A stretch of DNA of 64,000 bases from Campylobacter ureolyticus (GCF_013372225.1 NZ_CP053832.1:248001-312000), one strand, 5' to 3'; numbered from the stretch's first letter, positions 8,767-18,201 are shown. A program made the numbers and translations. Notes: a model not told the origin generated them from the sequence alone.

Positions 8767-10446
8767 ATGAAAAAATGGACTTTATATACGGTGGCTTTTT
8801 TTGTTGCCGTTGTTTTGGGTGCAGCTATGTTTGCACTATTTGTAGATATCGGTTCTAAATTTGAGGAGGAAAAAAGCTATCCGATGATGCTTCATAAGGT
8901 AAGTGATTTGGACCCTGATGTAAAAGAGTGGGGTAAAAATTTCCCATCACAATATGAAAGTTTTGCCGCTATGGAGAATATTGCTTACGAGACACCATAC
9001 GCAGGTTCGGTTCCATATAGTAAACTAATTCGCTATCCTGCGGCTACTAAATTTTGGGATGGATATGCTTTTGCAGTTGACTATAACCGCCCAAGGCTTC
9101 ATTTTTATACACAAATTGACCAGATTGAAACAAAAAGGAATGATAAAGAGTATTTAAACTCTCACGGACTTCCTAAATTTAAAGGTCAGTCAGGAGTCTG
9201 TGTAAATTGCCATACTGGGCATTTAACTGCTATTATGAAAGATGGGGATTATAACTTAACTAAAGATCCTGTTGAATCAGCTAGTAAAGATATGCCATTT
9301 TTTGATGTAAAAGGCGAAGAAGGCAAAAAAGAAAAAGCCGCATGGACAAAGATGAACTCAATTCCTTATTTTGATGTTATGAAAAAAGTAGCTGATAAAC
9401 ATGGCGAAGATCCATATAAAGGCTCACATTTAGGAAGTAGCTGTGCTGATTGCCATAGTCCTGATGATATGAGTTTAAGAGTAACAAGACCTGCATTTGT
9501 CAATGCTATGGTTGATAGAGGTTATGAGGCAGATGCAAAAAGTGGACTAAAAGCTAGTCGCCAAGAGATGAGAAGTTATGTTTGTATGCAGTGTCATGTG
9601 GAGTATTATTTCCAAGGTAAAGACTCAACTCTAACCTTCCCATGGGCTAAATGGGAAAAAGATAAACCATTTAAAATAGAGATGTTTGATGAGTATTATG
9701 ATGAGATGTTTGAAAATGGTAAGTTTAAATTTGACTATAAGCATAAAACTACAGATGCACCAATCATTAAAATGCAACATTCAGAAGCTGAACTTAGCTC
9801 AGCTGGAATTCACGCAAGAAGTGGTGTAAGTTGTGCTGATTGTCACATGCCATACAAAAGAGAGGGCGCTCAAAAGGTTTCAAGTCATACTGTACAAAGT
9901 CCATTTGCTGACATTACAGGAAGTTGTAAGACTTGCCATATGCAAAGCGAAGATAAGTTAGTAGAGCGTATAAATTTTATACAAAATCGCCACTCTTATG
10001 AGCTTAGAAAATGTGAAAATGCGCTACTTTCTCTAATTCAAGATATTGAAGTAGCAAGAGATGAGCTTGCAAAACTTCCTGAGTTTGCAAATTTAGACAG
10101 CGATACACAAAAAGCTGAAATTTCAAAAGCTTTGGAAAAAACTTTATGGAACCAAAGACGCGCTCATATGAGATGGGACTTTGCATTTAGCGAAAATAGC
10201 TATGGTTTCCACGCACCACAAGAAGCTGCAAGGATCATCGGACAATGCCAGGAATTTGCTAGAAAAGGTCAAATAGAACTATCCAATGAACTAGCCAAAT
10301 TCGGAGTAAAGATCGAGCTAACTCAAACAGCAAATGAGGTTCCAGAACCAGAACAAATCACAAGCCATAAAGGTTTAGTTGCAACTCCACCATCACAAAA
10401 ACTTAAAGAACTTGATGAAAGAGTTAAAAATTTAGATTTTAATTAA
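8767..10446 (+). CDS. nrfA: NrfA, pentaheme cytochrome c nitrite reductase
   Basis: Reduces nitrite to ammonia in the periplasm with six electrons. The 559 residues start with a hydrophobic signal/anchor (residues 5-27). Five heme motifs are at about residues 145 (CVNCH), 226 (CADCH), 273 (CMQCH), 356 (CADCH) and 387 (CKTCH). Active-site features are present: CHVEYYF, containing the Tyr, and GIHARSGVSCADCH, containing the His. The first motif, which binds the catalytic heme, has His where most NrfA proteins have Lys (CXXCK). ATG follows AAGGAG. A hairpin terminator follows at 10461. Confidence 0.95.
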   Translation: MKKWTLYTVAFFVAVVLGAAMFALFVDIGSKFEEEKSYPMMLHKVSDLDPDVKEWGKNFPSQYESFAAMENIAYETPYAGSVPYSKLIRYPAATKFWDGYAFAVDYNRPRLHFYTQIDQIETKRNDKEYLNSHGLPKFKGQSGVCVNCHTGHLTAIMKDGDYNLTKDPVESASKDMPFFDVKGEEGKKEKAAWTKMNSIPYFDVMKKVADKHGEDPYKGSHLGSSCADCHSPDDMSLRVTRPAFVNAMVDRGYEADAKSGLKASRQEMRSYVCMQCHVEYYFQGKDSTLTFPWAKWEKDKPFKIEMFDEYYDEMFENGKFKFDYKHKTTDAPIIKMQHSEAELSSAGIHARSGVSCADCHMPYKREGAQKVSSHTVQSPFADITGSCKTCHMQSEDKLVERINFIQNRHSYELRKCENALLSLIQDIEVARDELAKLPEFANLDSDTQKAEISKALEKTLWNQRRAHMRWDFAFSENSYGFHAPQEAARIIGQCQEFARKGQIELSNELAKFGVKIELTQTANEVPEPEQITSHKGLVATPPSQKLKELDERVKNLDFN

Positions 10447-10460
10447 AATTAAATTAAATT

Positions 10461-10502
10461 AAATCCACATTGTCAAGGGCTAAAACCTTGCTTTGTGGAT
10501 TT
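10461..10502 (+). terminator. Terminator after nrfA
   Basis: An interrupted inverted repeat: AAATCCACA pairs with TGTGGATTT, and within it CAAGG pairs with CCTTG around GCTAAAA. It starts 14 bases after the nrfA stop and lies before the opposite-strand DUF805 gene, so it probably ends the nrfHA transcript. Confidence 0.65.
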
Positions 10503-10537
10503 ATGAGTTTTAATAGCGCCTAAATTTCAATAAAAAT

Positions 10538-10990
10538 TTATAAATTTAGTGCCTTTGGATCGCTTCCGTAAGCATTCTCGCCCTCATCGCCTTTTTTAAA
10601 TATAGGTAAAAAAACAAAATAAAAAAACAAAGCAAGTGCTATTATCAAAAATAACATACCTAATTCTTTTGATGTTTGAATAAAAAGAAGACCAACTATA
10701 AGTGCTATTGTTGGGACAAATATCATAACTAGCACAAACCACCCACTTTTGCCAAAATCATGAACTCTTCTTACAAGTAGCGCAAGCGATGGTATAAATA
10801 TAACCAAACCATAAATTGAACCAAATATCCCATCTGCATCGCCAAAAACTAAAACATCAATTATACCTAGTATCAAGCTAACGATAAAGTTAAAAACGCA
10901 AAACCAACCATACTCTTTTCTTCTAGCTCTGCCACTAAAAGTAGCAAATTTCCTAAAAGCACCCAGATAATACTCATCAAAATAGTTCAT
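10538..10990 (-). CDS. DUF805 integral membrane protein
   Basis: A 150-residue protein with the N-terminal family pattern FATFSGRARRKEYGWF, about four hydrophobic helices and the central motif ALLVRRVHDFGKSGWF, all hallmarks of the DUF805 (YhaH-like) family of inner-membrane proteins. Its function is unknown. It is a single gene convergent with nrfA and divergent from ribD. ATG follows AGGAG on the minus strand. Confidence 0.9.
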   Translation of the reverse strand: MNYFDEYYLGAFRKFATFSGRARRKEYGWFCVFNFIVSLILGIIDVLVFGDADGIFGSIYGLVIFIPSLALLVRRVHDFGKSGWFVLVMIFVPTIALIVGLLFIQTSKELGMLFLIIALALFFYFVFLPIFKKGDEGENAYGSDPKALNL

Positions 10991-11141
10991 AAAAAACTCC
11001 TAAAGAAAAATAGTTTTTAAATTATATCAAATTTATAAAAAATTTATGATAAAATAACTAAAAATTTACTAATAAAATATAAAAACATCAGTTTTTTTCT
11101 AAGCTGAATTTGATATAATCTTAAACAAAAAAAGGCATAAA

Positions 11142-12143
11142 ATGAATGATGAATTTTATATGAGTTTAGCCATAAAAAAAGCTTGGCAGTATCAAATTTT
11201 AACCTATCCAAATCCAGCAGTTGGGGCATTAATACTTGATAAAAATAATCAAATTTTAAGTATAGAAGCTCATCAAAAAGCCGGCTGTAATCACGCCGAA
11301 GTAAATGCCATAAAATCAGCCTTAAAAAAGCTTAATCCAAATTTAGTTTTTCCAAAAGATGAAAAACAAACTTATGATTTTATTCTAAAAAATCATAACA
11401 ATTTATTAAAAGAAGCAAAAATTTATGTCACGCTTGAGCCTTGCTCACATCATGGTAAAACCCCACCTTGTGCAAATTTGATAAAAGAACTTTGTTTTAG
11501 TGAAGTTATAATTTCACAAAAAGATATAAATCCAACAGCAAAAGGTGGTGCCCAAATTTTAAAAAACGCTGGAATAAAGGTAAAATTTGATGTTTTAAAA
11601 GATGAGGGATTTTTACTTTTAGATCCATTTTTAAGATGCCTTAGTGGAAATTTTAGTTTTTTTAAGCTTGGAATGAGCCTAAATGGCGTTATAAAAGGTG
11701 GAATTATTACAAATAATGCCTCTAGGCTTTTAGTTCACAAGCTAAGAAATGTTAGTGAAATTTTAGCAATTGGTGGAAATACGGTTAGAGTTGATAGACC
11801 GATTTTAGATACAAGGCTTTTGGGAAGTAACTTTAAAAATCCAGATATTTTTATCTACTCAAAACAAAGCAACTTTGATAAGACAATACCGCTTTTTAGT
11901 GTTAAAAATCGCGAAGTTATAATAAGCGACAATATAGATAAGCTAAAAAACTATAAACTTTGTATGATTGAGGGTGGTGAGCAAATGGCTAGAAATTTGC
12001 CTCCTTTTGTAACACATATATTAATATTTTTTTCAAGCAAATTTATAAATTTAGATAGCATTTCTCTAAATTTAGAGCTTGAGTTACTTTTTTTAGACAG
12101 GCTTGATGATAATTATTATGGTTGGTTTAAGATTAAAAGATAG
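11142..12143 (+). CDS. ribD: Bifunctional riboflavin biosynthesis deaminase/reductase
   Basis: RibD carries out the second and third steps of riboflavin synthesis: deamination of the pyrimidine intermediate, then reduction of its ribose. The 333 residues have an N-terminal zinc deaminase domain (HAEVNAI near residue 50; PCSHHGKTPPC near 104) and a C-terminal reductase domain (KLGMSLNGVIKGG, then RVDRPILDTR). The reductase half is somewhat shorter than in E. coli. A TATAAT-like box (about 11113-11118) lies upstream. It is a stand-alone gene. Confidence 0.92.
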   Translation: MNDEFYMSLAIKKAWQYQILTYPNPAVGALILDKNNQILSIEAHQKAGCNHAEVNAIKSALKKLNPNLVFPKDEKQTYDFILKNHNNLLKEAKIYVTLEPCSHHGKTPPCANLIKELCFSEVIISQKDINPTAKGGAQILKNAGIKVKFDVLKDEGFLLLDPFLRCLSGNFSFFKLGMSLNGVIKGGIITNNASRLLVHKLRNVSEILAIGGNTVRVDRPILDTRLLGSNFKNPDIFIYSKQSNFDKTIPLFSVKNREVIISDNIDKLKNYKLCMIEGGEQMARNLPPFVTHILIFFSSKFINLDSISLNLELELLFLDRLDDNYYGWFKIKR

Positions 12144-12229
12144 TTTTTTTATTTTTTACTTTTTGTAACAAATTTGTTTTTTATAACTTATAAAAATAAC
12201 TTTAATGACACTTTTATATTGCTTTTTGA

Positions 12230-12235
12230 TATACT
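12230..12235 (+). promoter_or_regulatory. Putative -10 box for the first SLC13 gene
   Basis: TATACT, preceded by a T-rich run, lies 35 bases before the TTG start and just before the ribosome site AAGGAGG at 12253. No clear -35 box is seen. Confidence 0.45.
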
Positions 12236-12264
12236 GAACCCAAACTAAAACTAAGGAGGTTTCT

Positions 12265-13674
12265 TTGGAAAATGAAGTGATAAATGAGGGCGGTGTATCA
12301 CCCATAACTAAAAGAGGGCTTATAGTTATTCTGATAGCTGCAATACTCTCTTTTGCCATATATAAAATTTTGCCATACGAAGACAATGTAAATAAAGGCT
12401 TAGGTCTACTTGTTTTTATAGCAATTTTATGGCTTACTGAAGCTGTCCATATAACAGTTACTGCTTTAATGATTCCATTGCTTGGAATTTTTATAGGCAT
12501 TGGTTCTGTTAATGCGGATGGCGTGTTTAAAGCTTTGACTATCAAACAAGCTTTATCAAATTTTGCAAATCCAACTATATTTTTATTTTTTGGTGGTTTT
12601 GCACTAGCTACTGCTCTTCACATCCAAAAGCTCGATACTAAAATAGCTATGAAGCTTATATCATTATCAGGCTCAAAGCTTGGGTATGCAGCAATTGCAA
12701 TATGTTTAGTAACCGCAGGACTTTCTATGTGGATATCAAACACAGCAACTGCAGCTATGATGCTTCCACTTGCTATTGGTATGCTTTCAGGACTTGATAG
12801 AGTTAAAGATAGAGGAACGATTGTTTTTGTTCTTTTGGGAATTGCATACTCTGCAAGTATTGGCGGACTTGGAACAATGGTAGGCTCACCACCAAATGCG
12901 ATTGTTTCAGCTGAGCTTGGTTTAACATTTTTTGATTGGATGAAGATAGGACTTCCACTTACCATTATAATGTTACCAGTTATGCTTTTGACACTTTATT
13001 TTTTATTTAAACCTGATTTTAATAAAAAAATAGAAGTTGATGCAAGTGTGGATATTCCTTGGACAACAAATAGAATTTTAACTATTATTGTCTTTTGTAC
13101 AACTGCACTTTGCTGGATATTTGCTAAGCCTTTAACACATTTAACAGGCATAGCTTTTAGTGATGGTTTAATAGCTCTTGGAGCAGCGGTTGCAGTTGTT
13201 GTTTTGGGTCTTTGTACTTGGAATGATGTAGCAAAGAACACTGAATGGGGTGTTTTAATGCTATTTGGTGGAGGATTAACTCTAAGTGCTATTTTAAAAG
13301 ATTCTGGTGCTTCACTTGTTTTAGGTCAAGCAGTTGCTAATATATTTGGTGGCTCTTCACCTTTGGTTATTATATTTGTTGTTGCCATATTTATAATAAT
13401 TTTAACCGAATTTACAAGCAACACCGCTTCAGCAGCGCTTTTAGTTCCTGTTTTTGCAGGAGTTGCTACTCAAATGGGTATGCCAAAAGAGATTTTAGTT
13501 ACAGTTATTGGAGTTGGTGCAAGTTGTGCGTTTATGCTTCCTGTTGCAACTCCACCAAATGCTCTTGTTTTTGGAACAGGAATGTTTGGTCAAAAAGATA
13601 TGATAAAAGCAGGTATTGTTTTAAATGTCTTTTCGGTTGTGATAATTGCTCTTTTTGCATATTTCGTATTTTAA
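12265..13674 (+). CDS. SLC13/DASS-family anion (dicarboxylate-type) transporter, copy 1
   Basis: A 469-residue polytopic inner-membrane protein of the divalent anion:sodium symporter family. It has the paired Ser-Asn-Thr motifs at the two ends of the fold: WISNTATAAMMLP near residue 155 and EFTSNTASAALL near 380, each followed by a proline-containing hairpin (GSPPNAI, ATPPNAL). Such proteins move succinate, fumarate, malate, citrate or sulfate; which one cannot be told from sequence. The start is TTG, 5 bases after AAGGAGG. A second, closely similar 469-residue copy follows after a terminator. Confidence 0.9.
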   Translation: MENEVINEGGVSPITKRGLIVILIAAILSFAIYKILPYEDNVNKGLGLLVFIAILWLTEAVHITVTALMIPLLGIFIGIGSVNADGVFKALTIKQALSNFANPTIFLFFGGFALATALHIQKLDTKIAMKLISLSGSKLGYAAIAICLVTAGLSMWISNTATAAMMLPLAIGMLSGLDRVKDRGTIVFVLLGIAYSASIGGLGTMVGSPPNAIVSAELGLTFFDWMKIGLPLTIIMLPVMLLTLYFLFKPDFNKKIEVDASVDIPWTTNRILTIIVFCTTALCWIFAKPLTHLTGIAFSDGLIALGAAVAVVVLGLCTWNDVAKNTEWGVLMLFGGGLTLSAILKDSGASLVLGQAVANIFGGSSPLVIIFVVAIFIIILTEFTSNTASAALLVPVFAGVATQMGMPKEILVTVIGVGASCAFMLPVATPPNALVFGTGMFGQKDMIKAGIVLNVFSVVIIALFAYFVF

Positions 13675-13675
13675 A

Positions 13676-13701
13676 AAATTTGGGCTTCTTAGCCCAAATT
13701 T
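13676..13701 (+). terminator. Terminator between the two SLC13 genes
   Basis: A perfect 11-bp stem (AAATTTGGGCT with its complement) around TCTT begins two bases after the stop of copy 1. It separates the transporter genes, so copy 2 probably has its own promoter in 13702-13787. Confidence 0.75.
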
Positions 13702-13798
13702 ACTCACTATTTATAAAAAATAATTTTAAAATTTAATATTAAGCAAATTTAAAGTTTGAAAAAGTGATAATTTTATTTTAAAGAAATAAGGAGTTTTT

Positions 13799-15208
13799 TT
13801 GCAAGATAAAATATCACATATAACAAATAAAGGCTTAATTATTGTTTTAATCGCTACGATTTTATCATTTTTACTTTATGAATTTTTGCCTTACGATTCA
13901 AATGCAAATAAAGGTTTAGCAATTTTGCTTTTTATAGCTATTTTGTGGCTTACAGAAGCTATTCATATTACAATTACTGCTTTATTGGTTCCAGTATTAG
14001 GAGTGCTTTTAGGTATAGGTATAAGTTCTGAGAGTGGCTTTAGTCCGCTTGGTGTAAAAGATATGTTAATAAATTTTGCAAACCCTACTATATTTTTATT
14101 TTTTGGTGGATTTGCTTTAGCTACGGCACTTCATATACAAAAACTTGATGTAAAAATTGCTATGAAATTGGTCTCTTTATCTGGAGCTAAGCTTGGTTGG
14201 GCGGTTGTAATGATATGCGCAGTAACAGCCGTTTTATCTATGTGGATATCAAATACCGCAACTGCAGCTATGATGATACCTCTGGCAATTGGTATGATAA
14301 GCCATCTAGATAAAGAAAAAGATAGAGGAACAATAATTTTTGTGATGCTAGGAATTGCATATTCTGCAAGTATTGGTGGTCTTGGAACACTTGTTGGATC
14401 ACCACCAAATGCCATCGCATCGGCTGAACTTGGATATAGTTTTTTTGACTGGATGAAAGTTGGGCTTCCGCTTACTTTTATATTTTGGCCCTTAATGCTT
14501 TTTGTTTTATACATTTTATTTAAACCTGATTTTCATAGAAAAGTTGATATTGGAGCAAGTGATGATACGCCTTGGACAAGAAGTAGAATTATTACGATTG
14601 TAGTTTTTATACTAGTAGCAACTTGTTGGATATTTTCATCATTTTTAAGCGAGCTTTTCAGTGAAATTTTAGGTAGAAAACTTGTTATAAGCGATGCACT
14701 TATTGCCCTAATTGCTGCTATTTTAGTGGTTGCTTTAGGACTTTGTAGTTGGGATGATATAGCTAAAAATACCGAATGGGGTGTTTTAATGCTATTTGGT
14801 GGCGGACTAACACTAAGTGCTATTTTAAAAGATTCTGGCGCATCATTAGTTTTAGGAAATGAAGTGGCAAATGCTCTTGGAAACGCACCTGATATTGTTA
14901 TTATTTTCATTGTTGCGCTTTTTATTAAAATTCTAACTGAATTTACTAGTAATACCGCTTCAGCCGCACTTCTAGTGCCTGTTTTTGCAGATATTTCCAT
15001 GCAAATTGGCATGCCAAAAGAAGTTTTAGTTGTAGTTATTGGAGTTGGTGCAAGTTGTGCGTTTATGCTTCCTGTTGCAACTCCGCCAAACGCTCTTGTT
15101 TTTGGAACGGGTATGATAAGACAAAAAGATATGGTAAAAGCTGGATTTTTACTTGATGTTTTAGTAACAATTGCTATAACTTTGTTTGCTTATTTTGTCT
15201 TGCTTTAA
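13799..15208 (+). CDS. SLC13/DASS-family anion transporter, copy 2
   Basis: Also 469 residues and plainly a paralogue of copy 1: the same order of motifs (WISNTATAAMM, GSPPNAI, EFTSNTASAALLVPVF, ATPPNALVFGTGM) and long identical stretches. Differences are clustered at the N-terminus and in one loop (about residues 281-300), where this copy has several extra residues around SELFSEILGRKLV. It is probably an anion:sodium symporter in the inner membrane with a different substrate preference or regulation. The start is TTG after AAGGAG. Confidence 0.9.
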   Translation: MQDKISHITNKGLIIVLIATILSFLLYEFLPYDSNANKGLAILLFIAILWLTEAIHITITALLVPVLGVLLGIGISSESGFSPLGVKDMLINFANPTIFLFFGGFALATALHIQKLDVKIAMKLVSLSGAKLGWAVVMICAVTAVLSMWISNTATAAMMIPLAIGMISHLDKEKDRGTIIFVMLGIAYSASIGGLGTLVGSPPNAIASAELGYSFFDWMKVGLPLTFIFWPLMLFVLYILFKPDFHRKVDIGASDDTPWTRSRIITIVVFILVATCWIFSSFLSELFSEILGRKLVISDALIALIAAILVVALGLCSWDDIAKNTEWGVLMLFGGGLTLSAILKDSGASLVLGNEVANALGNAPDIVIIFIVALFIKILTEFTSNTASAALLVPVFADISMQIGMPKEVLVVVIGVGASCAFMLPVATPPNALVFGTGMIRQKDMVKAGFLLDVLVTIAITLFAYFVLL

Positions 15209-15217
15209 AATTGAAAT

Positions 15218-16108
15218 TTATAAAACCTTAAAAGCCTTTTTGGCTTTTAAATTTTCTAAAATTTCAGCTATTTCAAACCTTCTATTTTCCTTAGCGTAAT
15301 TGATGGCCTTTTCTAAAAGCTCTTTTTTGTCATCAAAAATTCCCAAATTTACAAGCTTTTTAACAAATTCTATATCATTAAAATAAGTAAGAGGGTTTAT
15401 TGAACCAAGCCTATCTTTATCGCTAAAATCCTTAATATCAGCGTATTTTAAGAAAATATCTACGCTTTGCAATGCCCACTTTCTATCTTGTATAAAATCT
15501 TTACTTTTTCTAATTTTTTCTATTTCGTCATTTGTTTGATTTTTAGTTTTATAAGAAGATAGCCACTCAAATATTATGCGCCCAAAAAAATCTTTTTTTA
15601 TTGGAGCTCCATTTTTTAATAAATACTCCATTAAATTTAAATCTTTATTATATATAGCAAAATATAAAATTTCCATATCACTATCTTTAAGTGGCATTTG
15701 CTTTATATCAGCACCTGCTTTTAAAAGCTTATCAAAAATTTCTATTTTATTACTAGTTGGCAAACCTGCAACGATACCTAGTGGTGTTAAATTAAGCTCT
15801 TGTGTATAAAAATTTAAATTCGGTTTTGCTTGTAAAAACGTATCTAAAAAGCAGTTAAAATCATAATCTTGCCAAAGGTCATAATTGGCTAAAACATAGT
15901 AATAAGTAAATAAAACTTCCATATTATCAGCGCCGTATTCATTTGTTTCAAATACAATTTTTGGGTTTTTATTTACAATTTCTTTGGCTACTTTGCAATT
16001 ATTTGATGAGATAGCAAATAAAAGTCTCTCACTTTGGCTGTTACATTTACTCTCGCTTCCAATACAAAAACTAAAAACCAAAACCGCTATTAAAACCATC
16101 TTTTTCAT
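15218..16108 (-). CDS. Secreted ankyrin-repeat-like protein of unknown function
   Basis: 296 residues with a signal peptide (about residues 1-17, then SESKCNSQ). Degenerate ankyrin-type repeats follow: LTPLGIVAGLP, IFDKLLKAGADIK, ILYFAIYNKDLNLMEYLLKNGAPI and FVKKLVNLG. The repeats imply protein-protein binding in the periplasm. I do not recognise a specific family. It is encoded downstream of sppA on the same strand with a gap of about 20 bases, so it may be the last gene of that operon. Confidence 0.75.
   Translation of the reverse strand: MKKMVLIAVLVFSFCIGSESKCNSQSERLLFAISSNNCKVAKEIVNKNPKIVFETNEYGADNMEVLFTYYYVLANYDLWQDYDFNCFLDTFLQAKPNLNFYTQELNLTPLGIVAGLPTSNKIEIFDKLLKAGADIKQMPLKDSDMEILYFAIYNKDLNLMEYLLKNGAPIKKDFFGRIIFEWLSSYKTKNQTNDEIEKIRKSKDFIQDRKWALQSVDIFLKYADIKDFSDKDRLGSINPLTYFNDIEFVKKLVNLGIFDDKKELLEKAINYAKENRRFEIAEILENLKAKKAFKVL
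15228..15250. terminator. Hairpin between convergent genes
   Basis: A 9-bp perfect stem TTAAAAGCC/GGCTTTTAA with a five-T loop, followed on the + strand by ATTTTCT. It lies 20 bases past the SLC13 copy 2 stop and inside the last codons of the opposite-strand ankyrin-like gene, so it most likely ends the + transcript. Confidence 0.55.
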
Positions 16109-16129
16109 TGTTAATGCCTTTATAAATTT

Positions 16130-16987
16130 TTATTTTACTTTCAAACTAAACTCACTCATTATCAAATTTACAAATTTAGCCGAAAATGCGTCTATAAACT
16201 CATCATATTTGCTTTTTTCTTTCCAAACAGGATTTTGAACACCTGAGATTTTAACAACTTCATCTTTTACTTTTTTGTAGTTGCTAATTTCATCGATTAA
16301 GCCCAAATTTAGCGCTTCATCAGGTAAAAAAACTCTTGCATTTGCCCACATTTTTTCATCATTTTTATTTAATCTTCTAGCAGTTGCAACTTCACTTACA
16401 AACAAATCATAGCTTTTATCTACCAAATCTTGAAGACTTTGTCTTTCAGATTGGCTCCAAGCTCTCATTATGGTTCCTGCTTCTTTAAACTCACCAGCTT
16501 TTACAACCTGATCTTTTATGCCTATTTTAGAAGCAAGTTCTTCGATATTGTATCCTTGCATTATAACACCAATTGAGCCGATAAAACTTCCTTTATTTGC
16601 ATAAATTTTATTTGCCCAAACACCACTTAAGTAGCTTCCACTTGCCATTGTTCCACTTGCGTAGGCAATTACTGGCTTTTCTTTATTTAGCTCTTTTATA
16701 GCATTTGAAATTTCAAAACTTGGTGCAAATGCACCACCTGGACTATTTATATTTAATAAAACAGCCTTTATATTTTTATCATCTTGAATGCTATAAATTT
16801 CTTTTAAAATAGCACTTTCATCCATAATTGCACCACTTAGTTTTATTTCAGCCAAATTTACTCCGCTTTTTTCGATTTTCGTGCCTGAAAATCCAACTAA
16901 AATAAGCGTTATTAAAAACAAAACTATAAAAGCTTTTATACCAAATTTTAAAATATCACTAAAAAATTTACCGATTTCTTTCATCAT
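16130..16987 (-). CDS. sppA: Signal peptide peptidase SppA (S49 family)
   Basis: A 285-residue short-form SppA with an N-terminal membrane anchor (about residues 17-33). S49 features are LNINSPGGAFAPS, AYASGTMASGSYL with the general-base Lys region nearby, and KGSFIGSIGVIMQGYN with the nucleophile Ser. It degrades leftover signal peptides in the inner membrane. The gene overlaps the upstream amidohydrolase gene by four bases (ATGA). The same pairing occurs in C. jejuni as I recall. Confidence 0.93.
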   Translation of the reverse strand: MMKEIGKFFSDILKFGIKAFIVLFLITLILVGFSGTKIEKSGVNLAEIKLSGAIMDESAILKEIYSIQDDKNIKAVLLNINSPGGAFAPSFEISNAIKELNKEKPVIAYASGTMASGSYLSGVWANKIYANKGSFIGSIGVIMQGYNIEELASKIGIKDQVVKAGEFKEAGTIMRAWSQSERQSLQDLVDKSYDLFVSEVATARRLNKNDEKMWANARVFLPDEALNLGLIDEISNYKKVKDEVVKISGVQNPVWKEKSKYDEFIDAFSAKFVNLIMSEFSLKVK

Positions 16988-18201
16988 TTTATTTTTTCTC
17001 CTTTTATAAATATATTTTTTGCCTCTTTTGTATTTAAGATAAGTTGAAGTGGAATTTGTTTTTCATCATTTACCTCAAAGCCTTTAAATACTACGATATC
17101 AGCTATTTTACCAACTTCTAGGCTTCCTAAATTTAAATTTAAAGCTTTTGCTGGATTTAGTGTTGAGGCTAGAAGTAAAAATTTAGCCAAATTTTGTAAA
17201 TCAAAATCTTTATGGATTAATAAATTTGCTCTTAACTCGTCAAAGAAATTTAAGCTTATATTTGAGCTAAGTCCATCTGTTGCAACACATAAATTTATAT
17301 CATTTTTTAAAACTTCTTTTAAATTTAGAGATTTTTTACTCAAAAGGCGATTTGAATAAGCACAATGAATTATTGAGTGAAGTTTTTTATCTAAAATTTC
17401 AAACTCTTTTAAATAAACACAGTGAATAAAAAGTGTTTTTATGCCTTCAAAATTTTCTATAAACTCTTTTATGTTGTAAAAAGGCTTTGGGTTTTGACTA
17501 AAGTTTTTAAGCCATTTTTTAAATCCACCACTTCCTTTTCTAAGCCATAAATTTTCATGATTACTTTCTAAAAAATGTGTTGAAATTAAAATTTTATTTT
17601 TTCTAGCAAATTCACAAAGTCTTTTTGTTAAATTTGGATGAGTGGAGTAGGGAGCGTGAACAGAAGCTGCTGGGATAAAAAGATCGTTTTTAAATTTATT
17701 AGAGTTTTCAAATCTTTTTAAAAAATAATCCCAGTTTTTTTCTACAACACTTTCATTTGCTCCTAAAAGCTCATTAAAATAAACAACTCTTAAAGGTGAA
17801 TCCGCACACTCTTTTAAAGATGCCCCAAAACTTGAAATTTCTCCAATTGTTGTTACGCCTGAATTGGCTAGTGAATTGATAGCATTTTTTATGATTGTAC
17901 CTTTTGCTTTTTTTGATAAATTGTCTCTATTTTTAACTATGCTTCCAACCCATTTTATAAAATCTCCATAAATTAAATTTGTTTTATTAGCACTAAATTC
18001 CAAATGTGTATGTGAGTTTATAAGTCCTGGCATTACAATATCATCACCAAAATCATAAATTTTAGCATCTGGATAGAGCGCTAAAAGCTCTTTAAAATTA
18101 CCAGTTTTTTTGATTTTATCATCAAATGCGATTGACTTATTTTTTAAAACAGTGAAATTTTCATCACAAATTAAAATATATTTGGCTTTTAAAATTTTCA
18201 T
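16984..18201 (-). CDS. mqnF: Amidohydrolase of the aminofutalosine deaminase family
   Basis: A 405-residue metal-dependent amidohydrolase. Motifs in order: GLINSHTHLEFSAN (metal-binding HxH), HAPYSTHP, ISTHFLESNHE, HCVYL and ATDGLSSN (catalytic Asp). Enzymes of this family deaminate 6-aminodeoxyfutalosine in the futalosine route to menaquinone in some epsilonproteobacteria; others in the genus hydrolyse aminodeoxyfutalosine directly with MTAN, so the true substrate here is uncertain. The gene overlaps sppA and is divergent from aroQ. Confidence 0.75.
   Translation of the reverse strand: MKILKAKYILICDENFTVLKNKSIAFDDKIKKTGNFKELLALYPDAKIYDFGDDIVMPGLINSHTHLEFSANKTNLIYGDFIKWVGSIVKNRDNLSKKAKGTIIKNAINSLANSGVTTIGEISSFGASLKECADSPLRVVYFNELLGANESVVEKNWDYFLKRFENSNKFKNDLFIPAASVHAPYSTHPNLTKRLCEFARKNKILISTHFLESNHENLWLRKGSGGFKKWLKNFSQNPKPFYNIKEFIENFEGIKTLFIHCVYLKEFEILDKKLHSIIHCAYSNRLLSKKSLNLKEVLKNDINLCVATDGLSSNISLNFFDELRANLLIHKDFDLQNLAKFLLLASTLNPAKALNLNLGSLEVGKIADIVVFKGFEVNDEKQIPLQLILNTKEAKNIFIKGEKIK

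Noticed and set aside
13524-13736. A 70-codon frame at the end of SLC13 copy 1
   Set aside because: It overlaps the conserved C-terminus of the transporter in another frame and runs through its terminator.
14533-15012. A 159-codon antisense frame inside the second SLC13 gene
   Set aside because: It lies wholly within a clear transporter gene on the other strand and its product has no recognisable fold.
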